This document shows, in pieces, positions 35,631 to 46,800 of a stretch of 64,000 bases of DNA. Origin of the DNA: Deuterostichococcus epilithicus. Its lineage: Eukaryota; Chlorophyta; Trebouxiophyceae; Prasiolales; Stichococcaceae. The notes below the pieces were generated by a model, which ran no database searches, was not told the origin of the DNA, and saw only the letters and a program-made list of their open reading frames with translations. The position numbers were made by a program, and so were the translations under genes. How positions within the stretch are numbered: position 1 is the stretch's first letter; each line of letters opens with the position of its first letter. Where the stretch lies: the NCBI GenBank assembly GCA_033439295.1, contig JAVTLE010000014.1, forward strand, positions 1,426,001 through 1,490,000. The letters are read 5' to 3'.

Positions 35631-37963
35631 ATGTCGGCGCCAGACCTGCTGTTCGCGGTGCGCAACAACTTCTACCTGGGCGCCTACCAGCACGCCATCA
35701 GCGAGGCGTCCGACCTCGAGAGCCTGGGCGACAGCGAGAAGCTGGAGCGCGACATCTTCGTGTACCGCTCCTACATCGAGCTGGGCAGCTACGAGGTCAG
35801 TCAGAGCTCCGTCTGTGTGCAACGAAATTCCCAAAAACCCGGTTTGCACCTGGACATGCAGCGCCCAGAGCGCTGCGCACCGCCGTGCTGGGGCCAGCAA
35901 GCGGTGACACCTATATGTGTACAGCTGCCCCACGGTTGTCCCAAAATCTAGGTTGGCCCTCGCGCGTCTCATACTGTCACGTGGTAAACGCACTCACGCC
36001 TTGACCTGTGAGGCTGCTCCCACATGCAGCTGGTCATCAACGAGATTCCAAGCAGCGCGCCGCAGGCGCTGCAGGCGGTGAAGCTGCTGGCACAGTACCA
36101 TGGCAACAAGCTGTCCAAGGTGCAAAGTGTTTTGCTCCGACACCTGCTGTGCATGCCGGCCTGGTCCACAATGACGTTGGTACGGAGCTCAGAGAAGCAG
36201 CTGCCTGGAGTGCTCTCATGCCAGGATTCAGATCAGATTGAAAGGGTTCGTTTTGAGGCGCTCGGCGATTCGGTGTGTTAGCATTTGTGCTGGCAAACTG
36301 CCAGCCTGTTCTTGGTCTTCAGCATCTGACTTGAATGCCTGGCATGCCAGGACGATGTGCTGGCCACGCTGCGGGACTGGCTGGCAGACCCCGCGACGGC
36401 GCACAACACGACGGTGCTGCTGGTGGCGGGCACCATTTTTACCGTCGAGGAGGACTACGTTGAGGCCCTCAAGGCGCTGCACGGCGGCGAGAGCCTCGAG
36501 ATGTGAGCCTGCGGTGTTGCCCGTTCATGGTTGATGCATACTGCCATGCGGACATGTCTTGTCGATGCCTGTTCTGAGAGCGACTGCAAACCCATGCCCT
36601 TGGGGATGTTGCAGCAGCCCAAACAACAGTGGCAGCGGCTCCAAAATAAAACATGCAGCGATGCTCTAGGCTGCTGCTGCTGCTGGTAGGCCCCTGGTTT
36701 GTGCATGACATGCATGCTTTGGCCCCCCGCCCAGCATGCTGCACCATGTAGGTCACGACACACACCAGCAGCTGAAGTCAAGCGAGATCACGACTGGTCT
36801 CTGCCCGAATGCACAGGATGGCGGTGTCGGTGCTGAACTACCTGCGGATACACCGGGTGGACCAGGCAGAGAAGGCGGTGCGCGCGATGTCCGCCGTCGA
36901 CGACGACGCCACCATCACGCAGCTCGCCACCGCCTGGGTCAACGTCTTCCTGGTGCGCCGCAGTGGCTGGGGCACCGCGAGTTGAAGGTCTCTGCAGGAA
37001 GCATGAGCAGGCGGCAAGTTCAGACGGACGAGGTGCTCCTGGCAGGGGCGCGGCGGTCCAGGTTGCCGACAGCAGCTTGCGCACACTTCGACAACTTTGC
37101 ATCTCGGCAAGGATATCGGAGCTTGGCAGTGATGGCTGCAGTCACGACCCTGCGACCGCGTGCAGGGCGGCTCCAAGGTGCAGGACGCGGCGTACATCTA
37201 TTCGGAGCTGGGCGACAAGTTCAGCTGGACGGTGCGCCTTGTCCCTTCGAAAGTCACTCATCACGGGCGAAGACACAGTGCCGCAGGACGCAGTCTTACT
37301 TGATTTGCCATTCCAGTACAAGAGCTGTCGACAGGCAAGGTCTTGACATTGGGGACGCAGCTGTGAGATTCGCTGTCGTCTTGACGCTGCAGCCAGCGTG
37401 AAGCATAATATCAGGCAGGCGCCACAGCCCTCAGGCGACTGCAAGTGTGGGGCACGCGCGCGCAGGTGCGACTGCTGAACAGCGGGGCGTCATGCAACAT
37501 GGCGATGGGGCGCTACGAGGAGGCAGAGAGTCAGCTGCTGGAGGCCTTCGAGAAGGACGCCAAGAGCGCCGACACGCTCGCCAATCTGGCCGCCGTGTCC
37601 CTGCACCTGGGCAAGCCCGCGTCCCGCTACCTCAAGTGAGTGGGAAGTGTGAACGCTGAACTCTTCCGAGCTGTCCACAGACCTTTGCTCATGCTGCCCG
37701 ACCCGTGACTTGTCAGCTGGAGGCGCGGCAGGTTTCTGGATCTTGCAAGCCGTTGTTGACAAGCGTTCCACCAGTGCAGTGCAATTGCAGCAGCGTGTTG
37801 CGATTCCACGCTACTGATTGGTCTCACACTGAGCATTTGCACGCCTCGTGCGTGTTGCAGCCAACTGAAGACCTTGGCGCCCGACCACATCGCCGTGAAG
37901 CGGTCGGCAGCGGCGGAGGAAGCCTTCACTCGTGCTGCCAACAGCTACGCTGTGGCGGCGTGA
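35631..37963 (+). CDS. COPE: Coatomer subunit epsilon
   Basis: TPR-like subunit of the COPI coat, which carries Golgi-to-ER vesicle traffic. Seven exons join in phase to 293 residues, the usual size: 35631-35795, 36030-36119, 36351-36502, 36817-36952, 37166-37231, 37466-37635 and 37861-37963. Landmarks: the start (APDLLFAVRNNFYLGAYQ), YELVINEIPSSAPQALQAVK, VLLVAGTIFTVEEDYVEALK, LNYLRIHRVDQAEKAVRAMS, DAAYIYSELGDKFSWT, LNSGASCNMAMGRYEEAESQ and the C-terminal NQLKTLAPDHI. The ATG at 35631 matches the family N-terminus. Confidence 0.94.
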
Positions 37964-38154
37964 TCACATGCGTCCGGCCTTTAGGACATGCACTCTGCGC
38001 GTGAGAATTCTAATGCTGGACAATACTGCGACCTTCGGGGTAGGATTACTGTTCAAACAGCTTCTGATCAATTGATGCTGAAACCATATTTCACCAGATT
38101 GGCTCCGAAAACTCGCTGCTCTTGTCCTGAGCACGCATGATGCCTATGCCAACC

Positions 38155-40125
38155 TCACTTCTTCGAAACCCCATTCTCGGAAGCTCGCAAGTGCTGGAAG
38201 GAGTTCACGGTCCGCTGCAGCGCCTCCTCCATGCTGACCTTCGGCTGGTAGCCCAGGTCCCGCTTGGCTCGCGCAATGTCAAACTGCCTGTTGCTCGCGG
38301 CAATCTTGATGCGGTTGCGCGTGAACTCGGACGCCGCGATGGGCCGCCCTATCGCCTTGAAAATCGGCATGACCTGCGCAGAAGCCGAGCCGCACTTCAA
38401 CTTGACTTGGGCTGCCTTTCAATCAGGCCTGTACTGCCAGGAGGGCAGCAATGCCGGATACGTACCCGCCCTTACAGTCGGGCATGCAGACCCACCACAA
38501 ACTCAAAGATGCAGGCGATGAAGAAGATGAGCGCAAAGGGCAGCTTGATGCGCGGCCGCCCGTAGCCCAGGCCCTGCAGGATGTCGCCCAGGAACTCCCA
38601 GAAGGGGCGCGTGTCGTCGTTGGTGATGAAGTAGGGGCGCCCCGCCACCGGCGACCCCAGCGCCAGCTTGTCGGCCGCCTGCGGCGACTTGCCGAAGCAT
38701 GTTTGTTTGCGTTTGATGGATTGCTTGGCTGCCTATAGCACCCTGCCAAACAAGTCACCCACAGGACGCAGACGTCTCCGAGCGCGCTGCAAGCTGCGAT
38801 GCCTCCGCCTGAATTACTGGAGCGAGGCTGCCTGCTCCACCACTGCAGTTAAGAACCATCGCCCACATTCATCACGAGCCCCAAAGCAACTGAGAATATA
38901 CCTCGAGGTGGGCCTGCGCCACGTTCCCGACGTAGGTGAAGTCCATGACGTTGCGGCCATTCCCAATCATGTACTTCATCTTCCCCGCAGCCGCCTTGTC
39001 CACCAACACGGGGACAAACAGCGGGTCGCCCTCGCCGAAGATGCCCGATGGGCGCAGCGCGATGGTCGCCAGACTGCCCTGCCCGTTGGCCGACAGCACC
39101 ACCGTCTCGCCCAACACCTGTCGCAGCGGCAGTCGAACTTGAGGTCACCTCCTGACGCCTCAAAAGCTTCAGAACCCAACCTGTGGAGGCCTGCACTCTT
39201 GAGCGAGCAGGCGGTGCATGGCGGCAGGCCGCGGGCCATTCGAAGCATGCAGGCTCAGGCAAGTTGCGGCAGCAGCAGCAGCTATGATGGCGCCAGGAGG
39301 AGTACAGCCGGGAGGCGCGCCTTGGTGCGGGTGTAGAAGTCGAGCGGCCGAGCGGCGTACGGCTGGTCCTCGTTGACGCCGACAAGGTCCTTGCCCTCGA
39401 ACACCACAGAGGCGCTGCTGGTGTACACCAATTTGGGGACGCCGCCGGCCTTGCAGGCGACCACCACGTGCTCCGTGCCGCGCACGTTGACGGCGTACAT
39501 GAGCTCCTCGTTGCTGGCGTTGGCCGCGGAGGGGGAGGCCGTCGCGCAGTGGAACACCACGTCCCGGCCTGCAGCAGCGACGGCCGGGAGCGGAACTAGG
39601 TGCAGTGTGTGGAGTGGCGGCAGTGCAGTCGTGGCAGGTGCAGGGTGGGACGTGAAGAAGGCTCGTGTTCCCGGGATTGACTGCACTGACACAGGGGTGC
39701 TTTGCTGCAAGGCTGTGCCAGAACAGTGCTGCGGACACACGGTGCCAGCAGATTGGCGGGGACGCACCCTTGCAGGCCTGCAGCACATCGTCCGGCTTGC
39801 GTAGGTCGCCGACAACGGTCTCCACATCCGTCTCACTGCTGGGCCGGATGTCAAAAACCGTAACCTGTATGTAACATGCCAATGGTATGAGTGTCTGCAA
39901 CAGCCGCTCGGATGCACTGCAGTTTGACCAACAGGCAGCCATGTTCAGATGATGCATGCAGCACAGCAGCGAAACCGTCGTATGAATAACTTCTGAGCTG
40001 TCTGTCAGCTGCGGGCTCACCTGGTATCTGCCTTCTCTGAGCAGCGCCTGCACAAGGTGCTGGCCTAGAAACCCCGCCCCGCCAATGACGAGGGCATTCG
40101 CCTTGCCGCGCCGAGTGCTGACCAT
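38155..40125 (-). CDS. ERG26: Sterol-4-alpha-carboxylate 3-dehydrogenase (decarboxylating), 3-beta-HSD family
   Basis: NAD(P)-dependent short-chain dehydrogenase that oxidises and decarboxylates C4 of sterol precursors, normally at the ER. Six exons join in phase to 355 residues: 40125-40021, 39864-39768, 39568-39321, 39117-38902, 38678-38496 and 38373-38155. The dinucleotide-binding start is VIGGAGFLGQHLVQALL. Then come VVGDLRKPDDV, VFHCATASPSA, NVRGTEHVVVACKAGGVPKL, VYTSSASVVFEGKD, the active-site Tyr-x3-Lys in YTRTK, ALRPSGIFGEGDPLFVPVLV and PYFITNDDTRPFWEFLGDIL. A hydrophobic segment (FALIFFIACIFEFVV) near the C-terminus is a probable membrane anchor. The intron after YTRTK has a GC donor (39320-39319). 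A related 3-beta-HSD with another sterol substrate is possible. Confidence 0.88.
39319..39320 (-). other. GC splice donor in the sterol dehydrogenase gene
   Basis: The exon ends cgcaccaag and the intron begins gcgcgc. Joining to the exon that starts gtgttgggcg gives YTRTK-VLGETVVLSANG, the same spacing as family members. No GT donor is available there. Confidence 0.7.
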
Positions 40126-40273
40126 GGCTGCTGACGTGCTGTTTCAACGCTTCCACTGCTTGCGATTGTGTCGCTGCTCAATGAAATGCTGTCCCGATGA
40201 ACTGCTGTGCGATTGTCACTGAAGCTGCATGCGCTGCAGTTTCACAAGCGGCGCGGCTGCAGTGCGGCGCTGT

Positions 40274-40736
40274 TCAGGCAGCGCGGCGCTGCTGCTCCTT
40301 CTTCACTAGCTCGTGCAGCTCGTCAGCAGTCGGCGGGCGCGGCCCCTCGGGCGGGTAGACGACGTAGTCCCTCTGCGCCGACGTAGGCAATGCCTTAGCG
40401 GCTGGAAATACGTGGGCACGGCGAACTCGCCAAGACAGTCTGCAGCACTCTACACTGACGTCCTTCGGAATACAGCGCACGTTCTTGATGAGGTTCTCCA
40501 GGTTCTTCGGGCTGCCAGAGATTGCCACAGTCATGCCGATTGGGATCGAGATGTAGCAGCAGAACTTGAACACCTGTTCGGAGAGCAGTGCCATCATCAA
40601 AAGTGCATTGAGCAAACTTGGCACGTCATCTTGCGGTGTCCAATCAGCAACCTGTGCAGCTGGCAGTCGGCATGCACTAGCTGATCAGTCCAGCCAAACT
40701 CACCTCCAGCGCGCCCCACTTCAGCTGGCCACCCAT
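40274..40736 (-). CDS. PET100: PET100-like cytochrome c oxidase assembly factor
   Basis: Small inner-membrane mitochondrial protein involved in complex IV assembly in the known family. Three exons join in phase: 40736-40704, 40573-40481 and 40372-40274, giving 74 residues, the usual family length. The sequence has a short N-terminus (MGGQLKWGALEVFKFCCYIS), one hydrophobic segment (CCYISIPIGMTVAIS) and a basic, charged tail (YVVYPPEGPRPPTADELHEL). Assignment rests on length, topology, the EVFKF-YxxxP start and the YPPE segment. It is short, so the name is less certain than the gene itself. Confidence 0.7.
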
Positions 40737-41133
40737 GGCGCTTTGGACATCGTGCTAGTTGGTGTCAAATGGTCTCTGCACGCAACTATGTTTGGTAGAT
40801 GGCGTGTGCAATCGGTGCACGTGCATGCGACACTTAAGTGCAGCATTTGGACACCCTACGGCAGCCTACGCTCACAGAGCGAGGCTTGCTTTCTGTTCTA
40901 TTCGATTGTAGCTCGACATCCTGCACGCACCGCGGGCCTGGGACCGCCAGCCATCGAGCAAGGCGGACGTTGTTGTCCCACAACAGATTCTGCAGCTATA
41001 CTCTTCTGCGCGTATTCCACGCGCATGGCAGTAAGTATGTGACGTGTTGCAAGGTGGGATCAGAACCCAGCTGGTGCCTTGGCGGTCACGGCCTAGAACG
41101 GAGCCGACGGCGGCACCCGCAGACCCACCAGTC
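40737..41133. other. Divergent spacer between PET100-like and TBL2-like genes
   Basis: About 400 bases between two head-to-head starts; probably a shared promoter. No repeat or RNA gene was recognised. Confidence 0.45.
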
Positions 41134-43636
41134 ATGGACGCGCCAGACGAGCGATTGAACGATCCTGAGATCTCACTGACCACGAAGCTGACGCTCTGCA
41201 TGATCGGTGCGCCACAGAATTGCGCACTCATGTCCATGCTGCTGGCCAACAGCTGGTGCCGTCATGGTGTCACTGACACTCCCTGTGATTTGACGCGCGC
41301 GGTCCTGATGCAGTACATTATTGGGCTTCATCGCTTCATGCAGGCCTTTTCTTCGCATGCGCCGCCCTGCTGGTGCTCTTCAGGATCCTGGCGGCGCTGT
41401 TGAGACCATTCCGTTCAGCACCCACGAAGCAGAAGCGTATGGCGCGGCCTGTGGCAGCACACCTGCAAGCGCGCGCGCCTCAGGCACAGTCGGGGTCTGT
41501 ACAATCATCCCTGGCTTATTGCCCCACGTTCGTTGTTGCAGTGTCTGAGCTGCTCGTTTTGCTCCCTGCTTCTTTCCACTCCCTTTCACAGCGTGTGTCA
41601 CATATGGACTTGCTTTTGTTTGGTGCAGTAACTCAACCGGAACTGAAGTGCCGGGGCACAGCCTCAAGCAGCTGGTGAAGCAGTCGAAGAAACAGCCCCA
41701 GAGCAGCTCGGCTGTGGATGCGGGCTCGCATAGCCCACTGTACCTCAACACGCTCAAGGTTGGCTTTTTGACTTTGCATCGTTTTCATCATCCCTGTGAT
41801 GCGGCATTGAGGTGTCTGCAGTGGACTTGAAACTCTGTCGCACTGCAGGGGCACGGCGATGTCGTGACAGGCTTGGGCTGGGGCCCAGATGGGCATGTGC
41901 TGGCGACGGCGTGCGATGACAGGATAATCAGGGTTTTCAAGCTGAGCGGCGACCTGACCAGCAGCAACATCAACTTCCGGCGGAAGAACGTGACGCGCGG
42001 CCTGGTGGATGTTGCCTTCGGGCAGTCGGAGCAGCAGCTGCTGGTGCTGACGAAAGGTGCTGCCGCAACCGTGGCGTGCCGGGAATGGACTGCTCATGCT
42101 TTTGCGGTTATTGGTGCTGCTGCTGACAATTGCATCTGGCGAGATGAAACACAAACAAGGGAAACTTCATGTCCGTATCATGTGATGTAGGTACTTTGGA
42201 CGCAGCCTCGCTGCAGATGTACAGTCTGGACGCCAGCGGCGGCTTTTCGAACGTGTGGGAGGTGTGCATATGACCCGGCATATCGCCCCGCCCCTGCAGT
42301 GTGGTTTCACACGTGCATCACCTGCTGAGAGCAGTGTGAAGGGCACTTCACGCTGCCAACTCTCAGGTTTGATCAACCGATGTGGTTCGTGTCCAGATCG
42401 ATAATGCACACAATGGCGGTGCGGCGCTGACTCTGGATGGAGGTCGCGGCATATTCGCCACCTGCGGCCAGAAGACAGACTTCAAAGTGTTCAGGTCAGT
42501 CCAGCGCCTTCACTCTGTCCTCTGGATGTGCTGTACCAAGAGTATGATTCCGACTCGCAAGGAGTTGCTCCTGGAAACTAGAATAACCGCCCTGCTGCAT
42601 CCTGCAGCTCGCAAGGCAAGGAGCTGGCGGCACTGGACTCGTCCGGCTTGACGAACCACGGCATCTCCCTGTCGGCCGACGGGCGGTTTGTTGCGGCGGC
42701 CACTTTCACGAGCGACGTCAAGATCCACGAGATCGTGCTCGACCGCGGCGGCGCCTTCAAAACCACACAGAAAGTGATGGACCTGAAGGTAAGGGCGCTG
42801 TGGAGGAGGGTTCCATTCATGCGACAGAGCTGCTTCAGGGCGATCTCAGTTTAATCAGGTGTCAGTACCTCGAAAATCGCAAGCTGAACGTACAATGTGG
42901 CCCTTCCCTACGCCTCTGCAGGGCCACACACGGCAGGTCTCAGCCGTGGCGTTCTCGCCCGACGGGCGCCGGGCCGTGACCGCGTCGCAGGACCACAGCC
43001 TCAGAGTCTGGCGCATCGACGTGCGCTACGCCCAGCAGGAGGACCCCAAGTGCATCGTCAATGTGCAGCAGCAGGTGAGGAATCCTTTGGCTGCCTCTGC
43101 TGGCATGCTGGCTTGATGTCCTGGACGGTTGTACTCTGGCTTCTCTTCTCCCCTTCTCCTTCAAAGTCCTCGATGTTAGTGAACACCCTTTACGTAATGA
43201 TAGTTTACTACAAAATGATGTTCGATGCCCCGATCGCACAGGTCCCGAAGGGCAAGTCCTACCAGTTCCTGGCGTACGGCGCGCACGGCGTGATCGCCGC
43301 AGGGCTGGAGCGCACAGTGCACATGATCGACTCTGCCTCCGGCGGTGTGGTGTCGGTCATTGAGGACGCGCACACTAGACTGACGTACCTGCAATGGTGC
43401 CCCATGCCGCGGCGCATTGGTGAGGCCGTGCCCCTTTTTCTGCCTGTAACTCTGTTGTGCACCATGCGCCCATTATATTCAAATGAGAGAGAGAGTACAG
43501 AAGCGTTGGTACAGTAGGGTGTAAAGTCTCATGTGGATTACGCTTGAAAGCTTCTTCATGCGCTGCAGATGGGGGGGACACCCACATCCTGGCAACTGCG
43601 GGTGACCGGCGTGTGCGACTTTGGCGGTCCCCATGA
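41134..43636 (+). CDS. TBL2: TBL2-like WD40 protein with N-terminal membrane anchor
   Basis: WD40-repeat protein resembling transducin beta-like 2, an ER-anchored protein linked to PERK signalling in animals; its role in algae is not established. Ten exons join in phase to 431 residues: 41134-41206, 41344-41494, 41629-41758, 41849-42056, 42206-42261, 42397-42494, 42608-42788, 42922-43074, 43242-43419 and 43569-43636. Near the N-terminus lies a membrane segment (LFFACAALLVLFRILAALL) followed by a basic stretch (RSAPTKQKRMARP). The WD repeats include HGDVVTGLGWGPDGHVLATA, IFATCGQKTDFKVF, GHTRQVSAVAFSPDGRRAVT and the final ILATAGDRRVRLWRSP. Confidence 0.85.
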
Positions 43637-43788
43637 CATTGCGGGCATTGTTTCGTGCATAGCCATTGCGGAATCTGTGTAGACCCGTGCAGGTTGTGTT
43701 GATGAGCAATGAGACTCTCGAAAACTGCGCTCCTGCCGAGCTGATGCCAAAAGCCCAGTCTGCTTAATCACTTTGACCTGGCTTGGTC

Positions 43789-43812
43789 GTGCTGTGCTGT
43801 GCTGTGCTGTGC
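43789..43812. repeat. Short TGTGC pentanucleotide repeat
   Basis: About four and a half copies of gtgct between the TBL2-like stop and the polymerase start. A simple microsatellite. Confidence 0.8.
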
Positions 43813-43896
43813 CGTCCTTGGATGCTAGTGAAAGCAAGCCCTTCTGTTGCAGACTTCACTTTAATGTACGCACAGTGCCGATTGCGTACTGACACG

Positions 43897-46800
43897 ATGC
43901 AGAAGGCCCTGTGTCTCACGTCTCTCAACGCTGGGACCGTGCAGCCCTTCGTCTGCAACCTCAGCGAAACGGTCACCATCGGCAGAAAGAAGGGTGATGC
44001 ACTCCCAGCTAGCGTCAGCAGATCGGCATGCGAGGCTCAGGCACAGTATGACAACGGCGTACTGTCGCTGCACGTGACGCTCAAGAGCCCGGCGTTCGTA
44101 AAGCGCTCAGAGAAAGGGTCCAAGACGAAGGCGCACAAGGCGGGCGAGTCTGTCAGGGTAAGTTGCCCGTGAGCATAGAACAGCACACAAGAACTGGCAG
44201 AAGTTATGAATCAACGGAACGCACTCCCTTGACTCCATGCAGCTGGACCTCGGAGATCAGCTGTACCTGGGCAAAGCGGAGCGCGCCAATGGCTTCACCG
44301 TTCAGGTGCCATGCAGTCATCTTCGTTTTCTTCGTTTATTAAAGAATCGAAGTAGACACTCACGAGGAAATCTCGTAGATCTCAACGCTTGCTGCAGCCA
44401 AGCGAAGCTGTTTGCCATGTGCAGGCCAGCCAGCATGGCGGCAAGCAGCAGCGGCCCAGCGGCATGGCGGCGGCGCCGCCTGCAAAGCGGCCCAAGCTGG
44501 ACTCTGCCGGTTCTTCGGCAATCCAGCAGCCCTCGCAGCTTCCCAAGTCTGCCTCTGGTGGCGGCGCGGCAGCTGACAGCAGCAGGGACGGCAGCCCCGC
44601 GGCTTCGCCATCGACTGGGCCTCTCAGCGGCCTGCGCCTGCTGTTCTGGAGGCTGAAGCATTCAAAGCCGATAATCGAAAAGGTACGGCGCGGTAGATGC
44701 CATCGAGCTGGCACCCTGCTCACCTGAAGCTGTGAGGCAAGTACGTAGCTACTGCTCTCAGCAGCCGCTGCAAGCTGCCCCCTATGCCACACCTCTGGCG
44801 CGAGGATGCGATGGTGTCGCAGGCACAGCGCCAGGGCGCCATCGTGCATCAGACGTTCGCCCCGGACACAGACTTTGCGGTGGTCGCTCCGGCCAAGCAG
44901 ACATCCGAGCTACTGCAGGAACTGGCGGACCTGGACAGGTTCGATTCGCACCTCCTGATGCAAAGTGCCGCTCGCAGAAATTGCTCCAGCTGGCGTCTCT
45001 CAGCCCTGTGGCACATGGGATTTCCAGGTAGCTAGGCCATGCATCCTGACGTGGAAACCGCATTTGCAGGTCCGTGATTCCCAATTCACTGCGGTTCGTA
45101 ACGTCCGACTTCCTCAGCGAGAGCCTGGCCGCGGGAAAGCTACAGGACCCCCAGACGTTCGCCCCCATCCAAACAGTCCCGCATTCACCATGCAAACCTC
45201 CAACGAGGATGACTGAATGCGCAAGCGAATTGCATTCAGGATGTTAGACCGAATTGATTGTGAAAAATTCCACACCGACTGTTACAAGAGTATGACTACT
45301 GTTCCAATTTCTGATTGGCCTTGCCGCCAGGTTTGTGGTCGAACACCAGCGCCCAACGGAGCTCAGCCGCAGCCTGACGCCGGAGCCAGCGCCACATACT
45401 GTCGGCGATGCTGCTGCCCTGGGCGCGCTCGGGGCCACCGCCGGCTCGGCAGCCACGGCGGGCGCCGTGCGCAGCAGCCCATCATTGCCAGCTGCGTCTG
45501 GTGGCATTGATGCCGGCGCCTTCAGTGATGCCGGCCCCGGTGTCTCGCGCAGGTGCACAGCATCCCTGTCCTGCTGTGTACGGATGTCACTGTGACGTTT
45601 GCATGCAGAGCCTGGCAGCAGGCGCAGTGTACTCCTGCAGTTTGCGAGTCCTCGTTCCGGAAGCCGCAATGTGTTATTGGAGACCTGCCCTAGCAAGCAT
45701 CTTTAAACACTGCCGCCCTGAAGCGCAGATTCACGGGCGGTGACACAGGCCGGCCGTGGGGCTCCGGCGGGGTGTGGCTGGAACCTTACAGCGAGGCGTC
45801 AGCCACGGCGGCCCTACAGAAGCTGTTCGACGCCTGGCACCGCTCGCCGAAGGAGCTCGACCGCGGCCATGCGGCTGACCATGGCGGCGATAGCGCTGCG
45901 GAAGGTGAGGGAGGGCTGAGGACGTGAGATGGCTTGGCGCGGCTGCTGCTCTGCTGTCACGGCATCCTTCAGCATGCTTTTACAATGCACTTGCTGCAGG
46001 TGCCAGCACCCCCCGTGGCCCGCAGCTTGCCCCCAGGGGCAGCAACAGCAGTACAGAGCCCGCAGCCTAAAGAGCAGTTCTCCCTCCATGCCGACGCTGT
46101 CTCGTCCGATGTCTACAGGCGCTGTTGGTCCGCAGCCGGCAGAAGGCAACGGCGTTTGCAACCACATGGCGTGCTCGGCGTCGCAGGTGTGCGACCCATG
46201 TGCTCATTCTTAGTGCGTTCGGTCTATGTACGCCCGGAGGAACGGCTTGTCATTGCCAAAAACCTTCACCTGACTCGTTTCATGCGCACAGGTCTGCATC
46301 ATAGCCGAATTGGAGGAGACGAAACGCCTCTACAGGTGTGTTGTTGCCCCACAACTGAGCATCGCATCGTGGTGTGGCTTGACCATCTCGCAATGTCAGG
46401 TTACGAATGCACTGTCGATGCAAGGGTGCAGCCGAGAAGTGCGGCGGGCCTTGTGGGCAAGGTCAGCTGGTGACTCATGCGGTCGCAAGTGCTAATGGTA
46501 GAATTTGTCAAGATGCGTAACACACTCAGCGCCACATGTGCGAGGGCATGGTCGTGTCACATCACGCCGCACCGCAGCGCTCGGTGCGGCTGCTGCAGGG
46601 CCTGCTGCGCTCAACCATTGGTGTGATGCCACAGGCCAAAGACCGACCAGTACCGGATCAAGGCCGTGCAAAAGGGCATCACGACGCTATCGCAGTGGCA
46701 AAGGCCGCTGCGGGGCGCTGAGGACGTGGCGGCGGTCAACCTGGGCGCCAAGACGCAGGAGAAGATCCTGGAGATCATGCAGAGCGGCCGCCTGGAGCGC

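Noticed and set aside
39169-40125. A 318-codon minus-strand open frame as the sterol dehydrogenase
   Set aside because: The start is correct, but after GRYQ the frame leaves the conserved protein; the six-exon model restores it.
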